A stretch of 64,000 nt of DNA from Azorinus chamasolen (Eukaryota; Mollusca; Bivalvia; Cardiida; Solecurtidae): positions 61,191,071 to 61,255,070 of the forward strand of contig OY755241.1 of NCBI GenBank assembly GCA_963576725.1. The letters are read 5' to 3'. The notes beneath the pieces are model-generated. The model did not search any database. It was not told where the DNA came from and was given only the letters and a program-made list of their open reading frames with translations. Positions within the stretch are counted from its first letter, which is position 1; each line of letters begins with the position of its first letter. Position numbers and translations under genes: made by a program. Shown piece after piece: positions 1-10,988 of this stretch.

Positions 1-50
1 AATTGAATCCAATCGTTCTATATAATAATTTGTTGTTTTGGGGGGATTGG

Positions 51-150
51 TTTGGTTTTTAAGTTTTCTTTTTGTTTTATTATTATTATTTTTTTTTTTT
101 ATTTATTTATTTATTTATTTTTATTTTTTTTATTTTTTTTTTATTTATTT
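51..150. repeat. T-rich low-complexity tract
   Basis: Runs of T broken by regular A, with a TTTA tetranucleotide phase. No coding potential. Confidence 0.9.
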
Positions 151-154
151 TAAT

Positions 155-183
155 ATAGTGGCCGTTATAGAGAGGTTTCGCTG
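155..183. mobile_element. Right-end remnant of a TA-B MITE
   Basis: The sequence matches the TA-B terminus (gtggccgttatagagagg then ttt.gctg followed by TA). The rest of the element is missing on the left. Confidence 0.5.
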
Positions 184-261
184 TATACAGCATGGGATGC
201 AGTAGACCATGTCTTAAGCAGTCATCAAAAAGTGGTGTGATTATGCTTCCATAAGGAACGT

Positions 262-640
262 GGTATCTTAATGCAGGTTAAAGGAAAGGAAATTTCTGTA
301 TTACTTTTGACATGCATAAACCCTTTCCCTCATATAAACGTGTATTCACGCATTTGCAAACAGAGTAGACCCAGATCAGACGGCTCCTAAAGGAGCCGTC
401 TGATCTGGGTCTGCTCTGTTTGCTCATAGAATTTGATAGATCTGTTTCTTTGCTTTCTAAAATGGCTACAATGTTACACCTTCCATATTTCTTTATAACT
501 ATTTTGTTAATGAATATTCAGTAGGTATTGAAATTTGAAATAAACATAGAACAGGGAAATGGTTAAGCAACCATCTGCTTTTTAAGAGTCCTATGTTCAA
601 TAAATGAATGGCCACTTTGGACTGGTTTTACTAGACAAAC
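262..640. mobile_element. Decayed TA-type MITE split by a TTAA-A insertion
   Basis: Left part (262-316) and right part (567-640) resemble the interior of TA-type MITEs: cttaatgcagg, then a hairpin arm, then taagcaaccatctgcttt. The TTAA of the expected tgcattaagc segment has been used as target by the element at 321-562. Confidence 0.5.
321..562. mobile_element. TTAA-A MITE
   Basis: 242 bp, ending CCCTTTCCCT / AGGG.AA.GG, followed by TTAA at 563-566; the left TSD has decayed to taaa. A central hairpin at about 357-424 has arms cagagtagacccagatcag and a ctcctaaaggag apex. The length equals that of the copies at 4366-4607 and 61233-61474. Confidence 0.85.
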
Positions 641-761
641 TGCTTATAAAGACATATGAACGGCTAGATAGACATTACAATCTTAATGCCTTATAGATAT
701 ACAATTACATGGGAACTGTGTCATCAAACATTAATAATACAAGTATATATGCAAACAAATA

Positions 762-1075
762 AACAACCAATCAACCTACATATCTACTGGCCTGCTTACC
801 TACCAAACTAACCAACCTACCCATTATTCATACAGCCAACCAAATATACAACATACGAACAAACCAGCTTACTGTCCTGCCTGCCTACCTGTGTACCAAA
901 CACCAATCCAAGCTAATAAATCAACCATACAGCCAACCAACCAATCAACCAACCTACCTACGTACCTACCTACATGCAAAATAACCAACCAAACATACAA
1001 CCTATCAAACATCCATACATGCAACCAATCAAACATACAACCTATAAAAAACCTATCTACCTAAGTAAGTAAGTA
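762..1075. repeat. Degenerate (ACCA/ACCT)n tetranucleotide region
   Basis: Imperfect accaacc, aatcaacc and ctacctac units over about 300 bp. Nothing coding is seen. Confidence 0.85.
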
Positions 1076-1125
1076 AATAACTGAGTAACTCAGTGGAATT
1101 ATTGATGCATCGATTTGCTGTTTAA

Positions 1126-1367
1126 CCCTTCTCTTGCTGAATTTTAAAATACAGTTCTCCTTCTTTACCCATGCCCTGTTGTATATTTACATATATATTC
1201 ACTGTGTACAAGTATTTTCCTGTGAAATCACTGCTGTAGGATGCACTGGTTGTACAATCAACTTGTAAATAGTGCAGACCCTGATGAGACAGCTCCTGCA
1301 GGAGCTGTCTCATCTTGGTCTTCACTATTTACAGGTAGGTATATTGACGTGAATAGCAAGCCATGGG
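1126..1367. mobile_element. TTAA-D MITE
   Basis: 242 bp with TTAA on both sides (1122-1125, 1368-1371). Ends CCCTTCTCTTGC / GCAAG. The central hairpin has arms gatgagacagctcctgc and a TGCA centre, flanked by actatttac on both sides. Short ORFs read across it on both strands are by-products of the hairpin. Confidence 0.85.
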
Positions 1368-1700
1368 TTAACAGGACACTCAATAAACGTATAAACAAAC
1401 AGACAACACATAAATTCAGTTTCCAAGCATAATGTTGGATACGATATCCATTATTTAATGTTTCCGTTAACACTCTTGCTCTTCTTAACAGTTTAATGCA
1501 GTCGACAATTTATTGATGTGCGGCCCTTGCCTCCTAAGCTGTTTCTGTTTTACGTGTTTTGGCCAGGGGAATTGGAAACTGGTCATGGAAGAGTCAGGGA
1601 ATTTTACTTTTGATAATCTGTGGGAGCACTGACTATCAGTCAGGTAGAGAAATAAGAGATAGATCAGTCCACAGTTTATCTTGTATAATGTAACTATTCT

Positions 1701-3802
1701 ACGGTGGTACTGAGGTGACATATGCAAGATTGTTTTTTCAAGTTTGTTTTCCCGAGATAATTTTTTTTATTATCTCGAGAAAACGAAACAAAGTTCGTTT
1801 TCCTGAGATAATATTTTTTATTATCTCAAGAAAACGAAGAAGTTCGTTTTGACGAGATAAAAAAAATTATTATCTCGAGAAAACAAAAAAAAGTTCGTTT
1901 TCATGAGATAATTTTTTTTATTATCTCAAGAAAACGAAGGGGTTCGTTTTAACGAGATAAATTTTTTTATTATCTCGAGAAAACGAAACAAAGTTTTCCT
2001 GAGATAATTTTTTAAGTCGTGCGCACGACTTAATAAGCCAATCAGAACCCTCCATCAGAGTCAACAGTTTTCGCAAGTATTTGAGGCCTATGAGAAAATG
2101 GCCGAGACAAGGGATGAACTTATATGACGTCATAATTGCGTATAACGTTACCGTGACGTATCAAACATCACTATGACGCGCGCTTTTTACTTTACATGTT
2201 CGCAGTATGAAAATGTATATAAACGCGTGTTATGTCTGCGATTTTAAAGCTATCTCCATAATTTATACATCATTATAAAGCTTAGCCCATTCCCCGTCCT
2301 TTGTGTAATGCAATATAAATGTACATAAACACCAGGCAACGATCAGAGATATTCTCACTTTGTCCCAATTCCTATTTTGCGCACGAACAATTCTGGAAAT
2401 GCACTGCCCAAAGTAAGAATTCCTACTCTGTCCATCATTAACGGAATTCTTACTTGCGCAGCCTGATTCCTACTTAGCCGAGAACATCTACATCATAGAA
2501 CGCAGTAGTAATAATTCACACAGTTGTAGATCTACTACTTCAAAGATTTATTATAGCTTTCTCGGCAATATTTAGGCTTTTGCCATAATGTAGATTTCTA
2601 CTCCGTGAAATATTGTTTGAGTAGTTCTAAATAAGGCTTGTAATTGGTTTATTATACAAACGCAGTGAATCAGATTGGTTAGATATGAGACCAAAGTACA
2701 TGTAGGCCTATACACTTTTCAATAGACGCAACTGTTTGTCGCGTTGATACGCTAAACATTTCCTCCATAAATATTTAAGAGAGTTTCTACCCTTACGAAT
2801 GCATGTAAATCTATATAACTAGATCTACTTAAAATTAAGTTTTAATAGAAACTATGAAGGAAAGGGTTAAATTGTTTATGGATAGCGTCCATTCGTTTCC
2901 CATATGTCGAATACATCTTCCCGGCTTTCAACAGGTTTATACACAACTGCGATTCTTTGAGGCAGTAGCCTATATTCTATATTTTAGTATATGTTCTAAG
3001 CAAACATAGAAGACCCTGGTTAGACAACTCCTTCAGGAGCTATCTGTTCAGGGTCTGATCTAGGTCCAAAGTGTTTGCAAATCTATCAATGAAAAAGTAG
3101 TAAAGTCAAGCAGGAAAAGCCACACACAAAACGCCACCATCACCAAAACACCTACAGAAAGCATAGCAATTTATACTCATACACACACATACAGTAGAAA
3201 GTTAGCGGGAAACGAGAAACCCCATAGATGAACAATTGACTCTGACGGAGGGTTCTGATTGGCTTATTAAGTCGTGCGCACGACTTAAAAAATTATCTCA
3301 AGAAAACGAACTTTGTTTCGTTTTCTCGAGATAATAATTTTTTTATCTCGTTAAAACGAACTACTTCGTTTTCTTGAGATAATAAAAAAAAAATCTCATG
3401 AAAACGAACTTTTATCGTTTTCTCGAGATAATAAATTTTTTTATCTCGAAAACGAACTACTTCGTTTTCTTGAGATAATAAAAAAAATTATCTCAGGAAA
3501 ACGAACTTTTTTCGTTTTCTCGAGATAATAAAAAAAATTATCTCGTCAAAACGAACTACTTCGTTTTCTTGAGATAATAAAAATAATTATCTCAGGAAAA
3601 CGAACTTTTATCGTTTTCTTGAGATAATAAAAAAAATTATCTCAGGAAAACGAACTTTGTTTCGTTTTCTCGAAATAATAAAAAAAAAAAATTATCTCGT
3701 AAAAACGAACTTTTTTTCGTATTCTCGAGATAATAAACAAAAATCATCTCGGGAAAACAAACTTGAAAAAAAATCTTGCATATGTCACCTCAGTGCCACC
3801 GT
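1701..3802. mobile_element. Foldback transposon FB1
   Basis: 2,102 bp flanked by a perfect 8-bp duplication actattct (1693-1700, 3803-3810). Termini are inverted: acggtggtactgaggtgac at the left and gtcacctcagtgccaccgt at the right. Each end is a long array (about 1735-2010 and 3290-3770) alternating two small palindromes, gagataa(T)n-ttatctc and gaaaacgaa-n-ttcgttttc. Inside follow inverted copies of ttaagtcgtgcgcacgactt and of a segment next to it. The middle has no credible ORF, so the copy is non-autonomous. It resembles FB/TU foldback elements in architecture; superfamily not assigned. Confidence 0.9.
3095..3151. repeat. Short segment shared with 47487-47547
   Basis: About 57 bp inside FB1 (gtagtaaagt.aagcagg, aaagccacacacaa, accaaaaca) recurs near 47.5 kb downstream of a LINE fragment. 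Origin unknown. Confidence 0.6.
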
Positions 3803-3833
3803 ACTATTCTCCCCGTGATTTGAAGATGATTAA

Positions 3834-4040
3834 CCCTTTCGCTGCCAATGCCGGATCTGTGATTACCTATGCAAACAGTTTGGATCCAGATGAGACGCCG
3901 AGTAATTCGGCGTCTCATCAGGATCCAAACTGTTTGTTACTGTTGCTATGCTTTTGAAACAAAAATGAAGAAAATCAAAAAAATGAAAATTTGAAGCAGA
4001 CGACAAAGTTAGCAGACGACAGAATCTGGCAGCGAAATGG
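3834..4040. mobile_element. TTAA-F MITE
   Basis: 207 bp, ends CCCTTTCGCTGCCA / TGGCAGCGAAATGG. TTAA at 3830-3833 and ttga at 4041-4044. Hairpin arms read cagtttggatccagatgag with apex gccgagtaattcggc. Same length as the copy at 31383-31589. Confidence 0.88.
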
Positions 4041-4192
4041 TTGATAAACTATTCATACCTAATCCTTAATGTTCGAATACTTTGTTAAGCATTCTTTTTC
4101 TACTATGACTCTACGTCATTTTTAATACCTCATATTCCAGTTCGTTGTGTAGCCTAATTAAGTTCTTGACGACAGCAAAAATAATTAGTATT

Positions 4193-4690
4193 ACAATAAA
4201 ACCTCTCTAAGCCGATAGCTAAAATACAGATCTAATTATTGGTCTTAATTAAAGGCAGGTGGTAGCTTAATGCAGGATTATAACGAACACTCCAGTAGGG
4301 GTTGTCTGTATTGCAAACATTCTGCACTAAGCTACCATCCTATAGGAGCTTTTGACCTGCATTAACCCTTTCCCTCATATAAACATGTTTTCGCGCATCT
4401 GCAAACAGAGAAGACCCAGATCAGACGGCTCCTATAGGAGCCGTCTGATCAGGGTCTGCTCTGTTTGCTAATGAAATTTGATAGATCTGTTTCTATACTT
4501 TCTAAAATGGCTTCAATGTTCCACCTTCTATATTCCTTTATAACTATTGTGTGCATGAATATTCAGTAGGTTTCGAAATTTGTAATGAACATAGAACAGG
4601 GAAAGGGTTAAGGACTTAAGGTACCCTCTGCCCTTACTGACCCATAATTAGGCCTATTTCAGATGACCGCTTAAGACAGGTTCTACTGCA
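4193..4690. mobile_element. Decayed TA-B-like MITE interrupted by TTAA-A
   Basis: Starts aataaaacctctctaagc and ends ggttctactgca. The interior gcaggtggtagcttaatgcagg is recognisable. The TTAA in its cctgcattaag segment is occupied by the element at 4366-4607. Confidence 0.6.
4366..4607. mobile_element. TTAA-A MITE
   Basis: 242 bp with intact TTAA at 4362-4365 and 4608-4611. Ends CCCTTTCCCTCATAT / AACAGGGAAAGGG. The hairpin apex GCTCCTATAGGAGC is at 4428-4441. The arm towards the CATATAAAC end reads cccagatcag and the other arm, read in reverse complement, ccctgatcag. Confidence 0.92.
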
Positions 4691-4948
4691 TGCATACGTA
4701 TAATGGATTACATGTACCATGTAGAGGTTGTATTGTAAATCTGACTGAGACTGATCTGCAGAGTAGATAGATAATTACAAATAGCATTAATATAGCTGTA
4801 AAAGGTTAAAAGTATATATGACAGTAGAACCAATCTTTAATGAATAAACATGGCGAGTTTTAAAAGCAGATGTGACTGCTTGGTGTAGAACGAAATCAGT
4901 GCAGAGAGCTCATATGGAACTTTTGTTCTGGACACGCGGGTGTAAGTG

Positions 4949-5005
4949 TGTGGTAGTGCGCATGTTGTGTGCATGCGTGCGTGCGTTTTGTGTTTGTGTG
5001 TGTTA
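4949..5005. repeat. GT-rich alternating tract
   Basis: Interrupted (GT)n and tgcgtgcg motifs. Confidence 0.7.
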
Positions 5006-5031
5006 TTGTAGGACTATCCCTTCAACATTAG

Positions 5032-5766
5032 AGACACATTGACGATGAAGTGAATGCCCGCGTAGCAAAAGCCAGTGCTGCTTATGGTCGCTTGAACGCA
5101 TCGGTGTGGAATCGCAGAGGAATCTCCACAAAGACCAAGCTTTGCGTTTATAGAGCAGTTGTACTCACTGTGCTGCTATATGCCAGTGATAAATGGACTG
5201 TGTACCAGAGACACGCCAGGAAGCTAAACCACTTCCACATTGTCTGCCTACGGGAAATCTTAGGCGTCAAATGGCAATACAAAGTGCCAGATACTGAAGT
5301 CCTGGAGCGCAGCAGCATCCACACATTATTGCGTCTGGGCCAGCTTCGCTGGGCAGGCCATGTCCAGAGAATGCCAGCCTCACGTATTCCAAAACAACTC
5401 TTCTTCGGGGAACTACAAACAGGCTCAAGATGTCAGGGTGGGCAAAAGAAACGCTTCAAAGACTCCCAAAGCCTCCATCAAGCTGTTTGGCAACCCAGAG
5501 GAATGGGAAGAGCTGGCATTGAACCACAATACTTGGCGCTCCGCCATCCACCAAGGGGCTAAGGTACGTGAGAAGGGACGCACTGATCACGCTGTACAGA
5601 AACGGGCAAACAGGAAATCGCGACCCTCCCTCATAGCGTCACCATCCAGTAGTCACCGTTGTTCAGTATGCAGCCGTGTATTCCGTGCCAGAACAGGACT
5701 GGTCAGCCATCTTCGTACGCACAACAACCCAAATACAAGACATACCACTTCTAGGAAATTAGGATA
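5032..5766 (+). pseudogene. LINE reverse-transcriptase C-terminal fragment
   Basis: An open stretch preceded in frame by a TAG reads as the 3' part of a non-LTR retrotransposon polyprotein. Recognisable pieces in order: DDEVNARVAKASAAYGRL, NRRGISTKTKLCVYRAVVL, a LRWAGHVQRM motif, then in another frame WRSAIHQGAK and a terminal zinc finger (C-x2-C ... H-x3-H, from CSVCSRVFRARTGL to HLRTH). A one-base frameshift lies near 5460-5466, where the reading passes from frame 1 to frame 2. The N-terminal endonuclease and polymerase core are absent, so this is a 5'-truncated dead copy. It has no GPI, signal or host-gene features, and its GC content is above its surroundings. Confidence 0.85.
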
Positions 5767-6100
5767 ACACAGATTTATTCAAAATTCTCAATTAATCTAC
5801 TTAGAATATTTTATTCACGAGTCATATGGATTTATACTAATGATATAACAGAAAACACATGAAAGGGTAATATATGGGACGTGGTATCGCAGCAAAAAGA
5901 TAGATACCTTTATTTCCTTCTTTACCGAACAGCATACAAACAACACAAACACAAAATGCAAACACAAAACAAATAATCACAATACTATTCTACATACAGT
6001 TTAATTGATATGAAGCTTATATCATGTCAATAGCAATTTCAGAAAATATAGCATTTTAATCAGAATGGAATCCCCTCAACACTAGACCAAATATGTTATT
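5767..6100. other. No gene seen; AC-rich patch
   Basis: Contains an acaaacacaaaatgcaaacac stretch at about 5940-5975 and otherwise ordinary AT-rich DNA. Confidence 0.6.
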
Positions 6101-6480
6101 TTTAGTTTGGGTCCAATGAAGACATAGGACAATTGGGATCTAAACTGTTTGACACTCTATATTAACCCATTACCTCATAGGCTATCTTTAGATACAACTT
6201 CTTTGAATAAATCTTCCGAAAAGGAGCATTAACTACAGAAAAGGAAAACTTTTAGACGTTTGTAGTTTGAAACCATTTTGATAAATAGAGCATTCGCTCC
6301 TTTAAGAGAAAATGCTCTATTTATCACAATGGTTTCACAAAGTGACTTTTACAGATTCATCAAAAGTCTTCAATATCAGGGAATGGGTTAAAAGGAAATA
6401 AAAGAAAATCGACTTTTAGTACTGAAGCAGACGACATGTTTTGCAGACGAAAATTACTAAGCGTTGTAATTGAGTTACAT
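6101..6480. mobile_element. Decayed TTAA-F element hosting a TTAA-C copy
   Basis: Left: agtttgggtccaatgaagac ... aaactgtttgacac. Right, after the insertion: gaagcagacgaca ... gcagacga. These match F on both sides of 6166-6387. Confidence 0.5.
6166..6387. mobile_element. TTAA-C MITE
   Basis: 222 bp, TTAA at 6162-6165 and 6388-6391. Ends CCCATTACCTCATAGG / TCAGGGAATGGG. Hairpin arms gataaatagagcatt...aatgctctatttatc, with a changed apex. Confidence 0.9.
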
Positions 6481-6596
6481 GTACATGCAGTATATTTGAA
6501 TGTTTAGTACAGAATGATTGAGAGACAGGTAGTTGTTTATTGTAGGGTGGAAGTCATGCAATATGGAGCTTTCTGCACGACTCTCATTACGCACAA

Positions 6597-6798
6597 CCCT
6601 TTCACAATGTCGTAAAAATGCACCACGACAAATAGGGCAGTCTTTTCAAGGCGGCGTCTGATCAGGAATTTCACTTTTTGTCTCAAACAATTTATGTGCT
6701 TTACTCATTTGCATTTATTTTTCTAATTTCCTTATTTTACCAAATGTTTTAACAAAAGTGGTTTGCAGACGACAATTAGAAATTCGGCCCCAAAAGGA
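6597..6798. mobile_element. TTAA-E MITE, partly deleted
   Basis: Starts CCCTTTCACAATGTCG, keeps aatgcaccacgacaaatag and the right hairpin arm aaggcggcgtctgatcagg, and ends TTCGGCCCCAAAAGG before TTAA 6799-6802. The left TSD is degenerate. The flank 6541-6592 looks like a decayed TA-B2 interior ending near tgcattaa. Confidence 0.75.
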
Positions 6799-7118
6799 TT
6801 AACATGCCTTTGTCTAGAATTATCTAAATTCATCTTAACTAAAAGTCTGGTTTAGAAGAGTTTGATTGCCTTAGCACTTAGTGCAGTTAACTGGATTTAC
6901 ACAGTTTGGATCTAGATGAGACATAAGATACATACAAAGTGTTAACATGACCATCCTGGTAGAACTGTCGTCAAAGACGACTCGTTCATGCCTCGTTATT
7001 GTGTAAAGTCCGCGGCAAGTTCGTCTCTAGCAGTCACTCGGTGAGTTATTAAAATATCAGATTAAAATACTTTTAGTTTTGGAAGTAAGTAATGCGTTTG
7101 ACAAAACATAAAGTTTTA

Positions 7119-7260
7119 CCCTGTCCTAAGGGACCTTTGTATAAATGCCTTTTCATACCTTTGCAAAGAGAGTAGACCCAGATCACACGGTTCGTATAGG
7201 ATTCGTCTGATCTGGGTCTGTTCTCGTTAGTCGACGTTTGCTCGTATGGTTGGTTCACCG
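7119..7260. mobile_element. TTAA-G fragment
   Basis: Diverged ataaatgccttttcatacctttgcaaa followed by hairpin arms gtagacccagatcacacgg / cgtctgatctgggtctgtt. The right half is missing. Confidence 0.55.
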
Positions 7261-7345
7261 CGTTGCCTTGCAATACAAACCATTCAATCAATAAGTTTTC
7301 TTCCACATAAGGCTCTCGATGACATTTATCAGCTCTGTTCATTAA

Positions 7346-7558
7346 CCATTTCACCGACAATCTCGCAAAAATGCACCACGACAAATAGTGCAGTCCCAGA
7401 TCAGACGGCATCTGATCAGGGACTTTGCTTTTTGTCTCAAACTCTATTTCTATATCTGCGCTTTATTTCAAAATTTGCATTTATTTATTTCCTTATTATA
7501 CCGATTGATTTAACAAATTGGTTTGCATACGACAATTAGAAATTTGGCACCGAAAGGG
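7346..7558. mobile_element. TTAA-E MITE
   Basis: 213 bp between TTAA 7342-7345 and 7559-7562. Ends CCATTTCACCGACA / TTGGCACCGAAAGGG. The hairpin apex is shortened. It shares its right TTAA with the next element. Confidence 0.85.
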
Positions 7559-7562
7559 TTAA

Positions 7563-7798
7563 ACACTTTACTCCGTGTATATTCATAAAAGAAATAATGA
7601 CACCATTAATATTGAGTACATAAATTTCTACAACGGCATATGAACACACAATCATTTGTCTATGACAGAAACTATATATAATTCTATATACCGTAAGCAA
7701 ACAGAGCCGACCCTCATCAGACGGATCTACAGGAGCCGTCTGATCTGGGTCTACTCTGTTTGCAAATGCGTTAAAATACGTATTTATGGTGTACATGG
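7563..7798. mobile_element. TTAA-G MITE abutting TTAA-E
   Basis: TTAA at 7559-7562 (shared) and 7799-7802. Starts ACACTTTACTCCGTG. Hairpin arms gaccctcatcagacggatc / gccgtctgatctgggtc at about 7693-7763. The right end is atttatggtgtacatgg. Confidence 0.85.
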
Positions 7799-7925
7799 TT
7801 AAGAATGTAAGCCAAAGATTGTCTAACGACTTCTTTGTTATTAAATCATTTTCGTATATCTTTGGCATGCTTTTCACGCTAAGGAAGAATTCGTGACGAA
7901 TTACATTTACATACTGTTGCACGTA

Positions 7926-8130
7926 CAGTAAAACCTCTCTATAACGGTCACTAAATTACATCAAGTATTTTGTGTTAAAGGCAGGTTGTTGCTTAAAACA
8001 AGGTGAAAGTAAAACAGAACGCTCCTATAGGAGCGTTCTGTTTTACATTCACCTTGTTTTAAGCAGCCACATGCCCTAATATACCAACTAATTAACACAA
8101 TTTAGTGGCCGTTATAGAGAGGTTTTACTG
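7926..8130. mobile_element. TA-B MITE (pogo/Tigger-like ends)
   Basis: 205 bp flanked by TA (7924-7925, 8131-8132). Ends CAGTAAAACCTCTCTATAAC and its inverse. Almost palindromic throughout, with apex GCTCCTATAGGAGC at 8021-8034 inside aaaacagaac...gttctgtttt arms. Confidence 0.92.
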
Positions 8131-8273
8131 TAGAAGAATCTAGATAAGACGCCGAGAAACTAAACTGGATCCAAACTGTAATCCGCCCTTGTTGTACATT
8201 CCAGGAGAAGGAAATGGATTTTTGCAGACACCTTTATTTGTATAAGGCAGTTACTTAGCGTACTAAGAGTTGA

Positions 8274-8514
8274 CACTTTTCCTGCTGATTATTCGTATGA
8301 GAAATAATGCCATCATGAATATTTATTAACTGAATTTTTAAAATGATATATAAACACCGTGTTTTATTACCTTGGCAGAAACTGTGGGATCACATCTATA
8401 TAAATTGGTATGCAAACAGAGCGGACGGTGATTAGATGGCTCCTGCAAGAGCCGTCTGATTTGGGTTTACTCTGTTTGCAAAGGTGTGGAAAGACATTTA
8501 TTTGAGGGAAAGGG
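8274..8514. mobile_element. TTAA-G MITE
   Basis: ttga 8270-8273 and TTAA 8515-8518. Contains the G-specific agaaataatgccatcatgaa segment and a hairpin with apex ggctcctgcaagagcc. Confidence 0.85.
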
Positions 8515-8530
8515 TTAAAAACTGAACATT

Positions 8531-8940
8531 AAGCACGTTCTGTGATGTCATTTGAAGTCATTCACATAGATCCAAATTGTGTGATATTTAAAAGAAAAAC
8601 AAAATAGCATTTAATTTAATAGTTCTAGCAAAATACAATTTGTTCAGGGTGTGGAATCGGGAATCCGCCAAAACCGATCAATGGCAATTTCAGTAGTATA
8701 GATACTAGATAGTATGGACCCGTATGCAACCAGACACGTGTGAGTGGTCTGTATGTTATGTGTTATTACATGCTAAGTAAAGGGCTAGTTACTCTACGTA
8801 GCATTATTTCATTTCTTATAAGCCTCAAGCCTCAAGTCTATACTGTTGATTTCAAGGGAGGTAACTAGTACAGTCATCTTAATTAGATTGTTGAGTGAGT
8901 ATCTTCTTTGATATATTCCATAATTCTTTCCATATGAGCG
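8531..8940. other. No gene seen
   Basis: A weak TTAA-F trace (gatccaaattgtgtga, about 8568-8585). Otherwise featureless. Confidence 0.5.
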
Positions 8941-8946
8941 ATTTAA

Positions 8947-9112
8947 CACTTTCGGTGCCAAATTTCTAATTGTCGTCTGCAGTCCAATTGTGTTAAATCA
9001 TTCGGTAAAATAAGGAAATAAGATAAATAAATGCAAACTTGAAAAGGCGGCGTCTGATCTGGGACTGCACTATTTGTCGTGGTGCATTTATGCGACTTTG
9101 GCGCTGAAGGGG
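8947..9112. mobile_element. TTAA-E MITE with internal deletion
   Basis: 166 bp, TTAA 8943-8946 and 9113-9116. Ends CACTTTCGGTGCC / GGCGCTGAAGGGG. The left hairpin arm and adjoining sequence are deleted, leaving one arm (ttgaaaaggcggcgtctg). Confidence 0.85.
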
Positions 9113-9424
9113 TTAATTACATGTATAAAAAAATGTTGCAAGTATCTACGTCTAATCAGGATTCGTATTGTACACGTACATTGTTATATACATGCTTCTT
9201 TTGTTTTAGGTATGACTCCTCCTCGGATTGAAATGACAGAATGCCGTATAATGGTATCAACTGCGTTATGGGTTTGACTTCATGGTAAGAGGGCAGGGTT
9301 TTTAAATGCCAGCATTATTATACTGTGAAATTGCCGTTACTATATTTTTAATAAAACATGCCACGTGCTTAGATATTTAGAAAATGAAACAACACCGAAA
9401 CTGCTCTACAACGACGGCTCAGAA

Positions 9425-9841
9425 GATGTTGAATGTTTATACCCAACCGCTTTGAATAAATCTACCGAAAAGGGGCGCTTTCTAGAGAAAAGGAAACTCC
9501 TAGAATTGTGTGGTTTTGAAATGGAGCAAATGCTCTGTTGATCACAAACGTTTCAAAAAGTAACTTTTGCAGAGGCGTTAAATGCTTCAGTAAGAGGGAA
9601 TTATATCTTAACCCCTTCCTCCATAAATACGCCTTTCTATGCCTCTGTAAAAATCACCTGTTGAAACCATTGTGATAAATAGAGCATTTGTTCCTATAGG
9701 AGCAAATACTCTATTTATCACAATGGTTTTAAACTACAAAATTCTAAAATTTTCCTTTTCTATAGTTTATGCCTATTTTCGGTAGATTTATTCAAAGTGG
9801 TTGGATCTAAAAATAGCCTAGGTGGGAATGGGATATGGGAG
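9425..9841. mobile_element. Two adjacent TTAA-C MITEs
   Basis: A decayed copy (about 9425-9607) and a better copy (9612-9841, opposite orientation) meet at one TTAA, 9608-9611. The second has the hairpin gataaatagagcatttg with apex ttcctataggag near 9690-9707. Its right TSD is lost. Confidence 0.75.
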
Positions 9842-9911
9842 AATGGGTTCAATAAAAGAAGTATTTCAGTTGAAACTTGAAGCAGGGAATGCAGTCGTTT
9901 ATTGCTCGGCA

Positions 9912-10091
9912 TTAACCATGGCAGTTGGCCTTTGCAGTTAATAGATAAACGGCATAATTGTTCAGGTTGCAGTACAAGCTGTTGCATAGACATTGCTGTG
10001 CGGGATCACAACATTTCCTGCAACTATTGTCTTGTCGTATAAAGCTGGCCTTAGTTTGTCTTTTCCCGATGAATGTCGGGGCGTGGCATGC
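9912..10091 (-). CDS. LU-1 last exon: C-terminal half of the LU domain
   Basis: The acceptor (tcattctgttccag) is followed in phase 0 by ACHAPTFIGKRQTK..., ending with the LU-type signature NSCRKCCDPAQQCLCN, about 20 more residues and a TAA stop at 9912-9914. The paired cysteines followed by a final Cys-Asn are the hallmark of Ly6/uPAR three-finger domains. The exon follows 15982-16038, which ends ...AGCISKQ, so the join reads AGC-x4-AC as in the other genes of the cluster. There is no clear hydrophobic tail, so a GPI signal is not evident and the product is best read as secreted. The intron separating it from the previous exon is 5.9 kb and contains foldback element FB2. Confidence 0.72.
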   Translation of the reverse strand, partial: ACHAPTFIGKRQTKASFIRQDNSCRKCCDPAQQCLCNSLYCNLNNYAVYLLTAKANCHG

Positions 10092-10388
10092 CTGGAACAG
10101 AATGATATACTGAAGCAGCTCCCAAAACAAAAAGAAAAAGAAATATGTACCTAATAGTCTCTAGCATTTAATTTTGTTTTTATAAACCCAGATCAGTCTT
10201 CCCTGGGTCTGCACTTCTGTCAAGCCATATGATATTGTTTTAGACATCTAGCATAACAAAGAAATGTGCGGCTCCATGTATTGTGATGTGTTGTTTTATA
10301 TAGAAATGTTTTCATCCATATTGGTGTTTTTATTGTATGAGTAAATATATCCTCTTAACAAATTAAATAAATTGATGTGCTATCATAC
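10092..10388. other. Intron start; no other gene seen
   Basis: Minor hairpin-arm remnant (cccagatcagtcttccctgg) near 10189-10208. Confidence 0.5.
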
Positions 10389-10988
10389 TAATTATTACGG
10401 TGGCACTGAGGTGACATATGCAAGAAAAAAAATTCATGTTTGTTTTCCCGAGATAATTTTTTTTATTATCTCGAGAAAACGAAACAAAGTTCGTTTTCCT
10501 GAGATAATATTTTTTATTATCTCAAGAAAACGAAGTAGTTCGTTTTGACGAGATAAAAGAATTTATTATCTCGAGAAAACGAAACAAAGTTCGTTTTCAT
10601 GAGATAATATTTTTTATTATCTCAAGAAAACGAAGTAGTTCGTTTTGACGAGATAAATAAATTCATTATCTCGAGAAAACGAAAAAAGTTCGTTTTCATG
10701 AGATAATTTTTTTTATTATCTCAAGAAAACGAAGTAGTTCGTTTTAACGAGATAAAAAAAATTATTATCTCGAGAAAACGAAATAGTTCGTTTTAACGAG
10801 ATAAAAAAAATTATTATCTCGAGAAAACGAAACAAAGTTCGTTTTCCTGAGATAATTTTTTAAGTCGTGCGCACGACTTAATAAGCCAATCAGAACCCTC
10901 CATCAGAGTCAACAGTTTTCGCAAGTATTTGAGGCCTATGAGAACATGGCCGAGACAAGGGATGAACTTATGACGTCATAATTGCGTT

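Noticed and set aside
771..1070. Possible CRISPR-like or direct-repeat array
   Set aside because: Units are simple accaacc tetranucleotide drift without spacers; this is a eukaryotic simple repeat.
1122..1473. Short ORFs on both strands encoding similar ADPDETAPAG-type peptides, also at 30967 and 13137
   Set aside because: They are translations of the TTAA-D hairpin, repeated wherever the MITE occurs.
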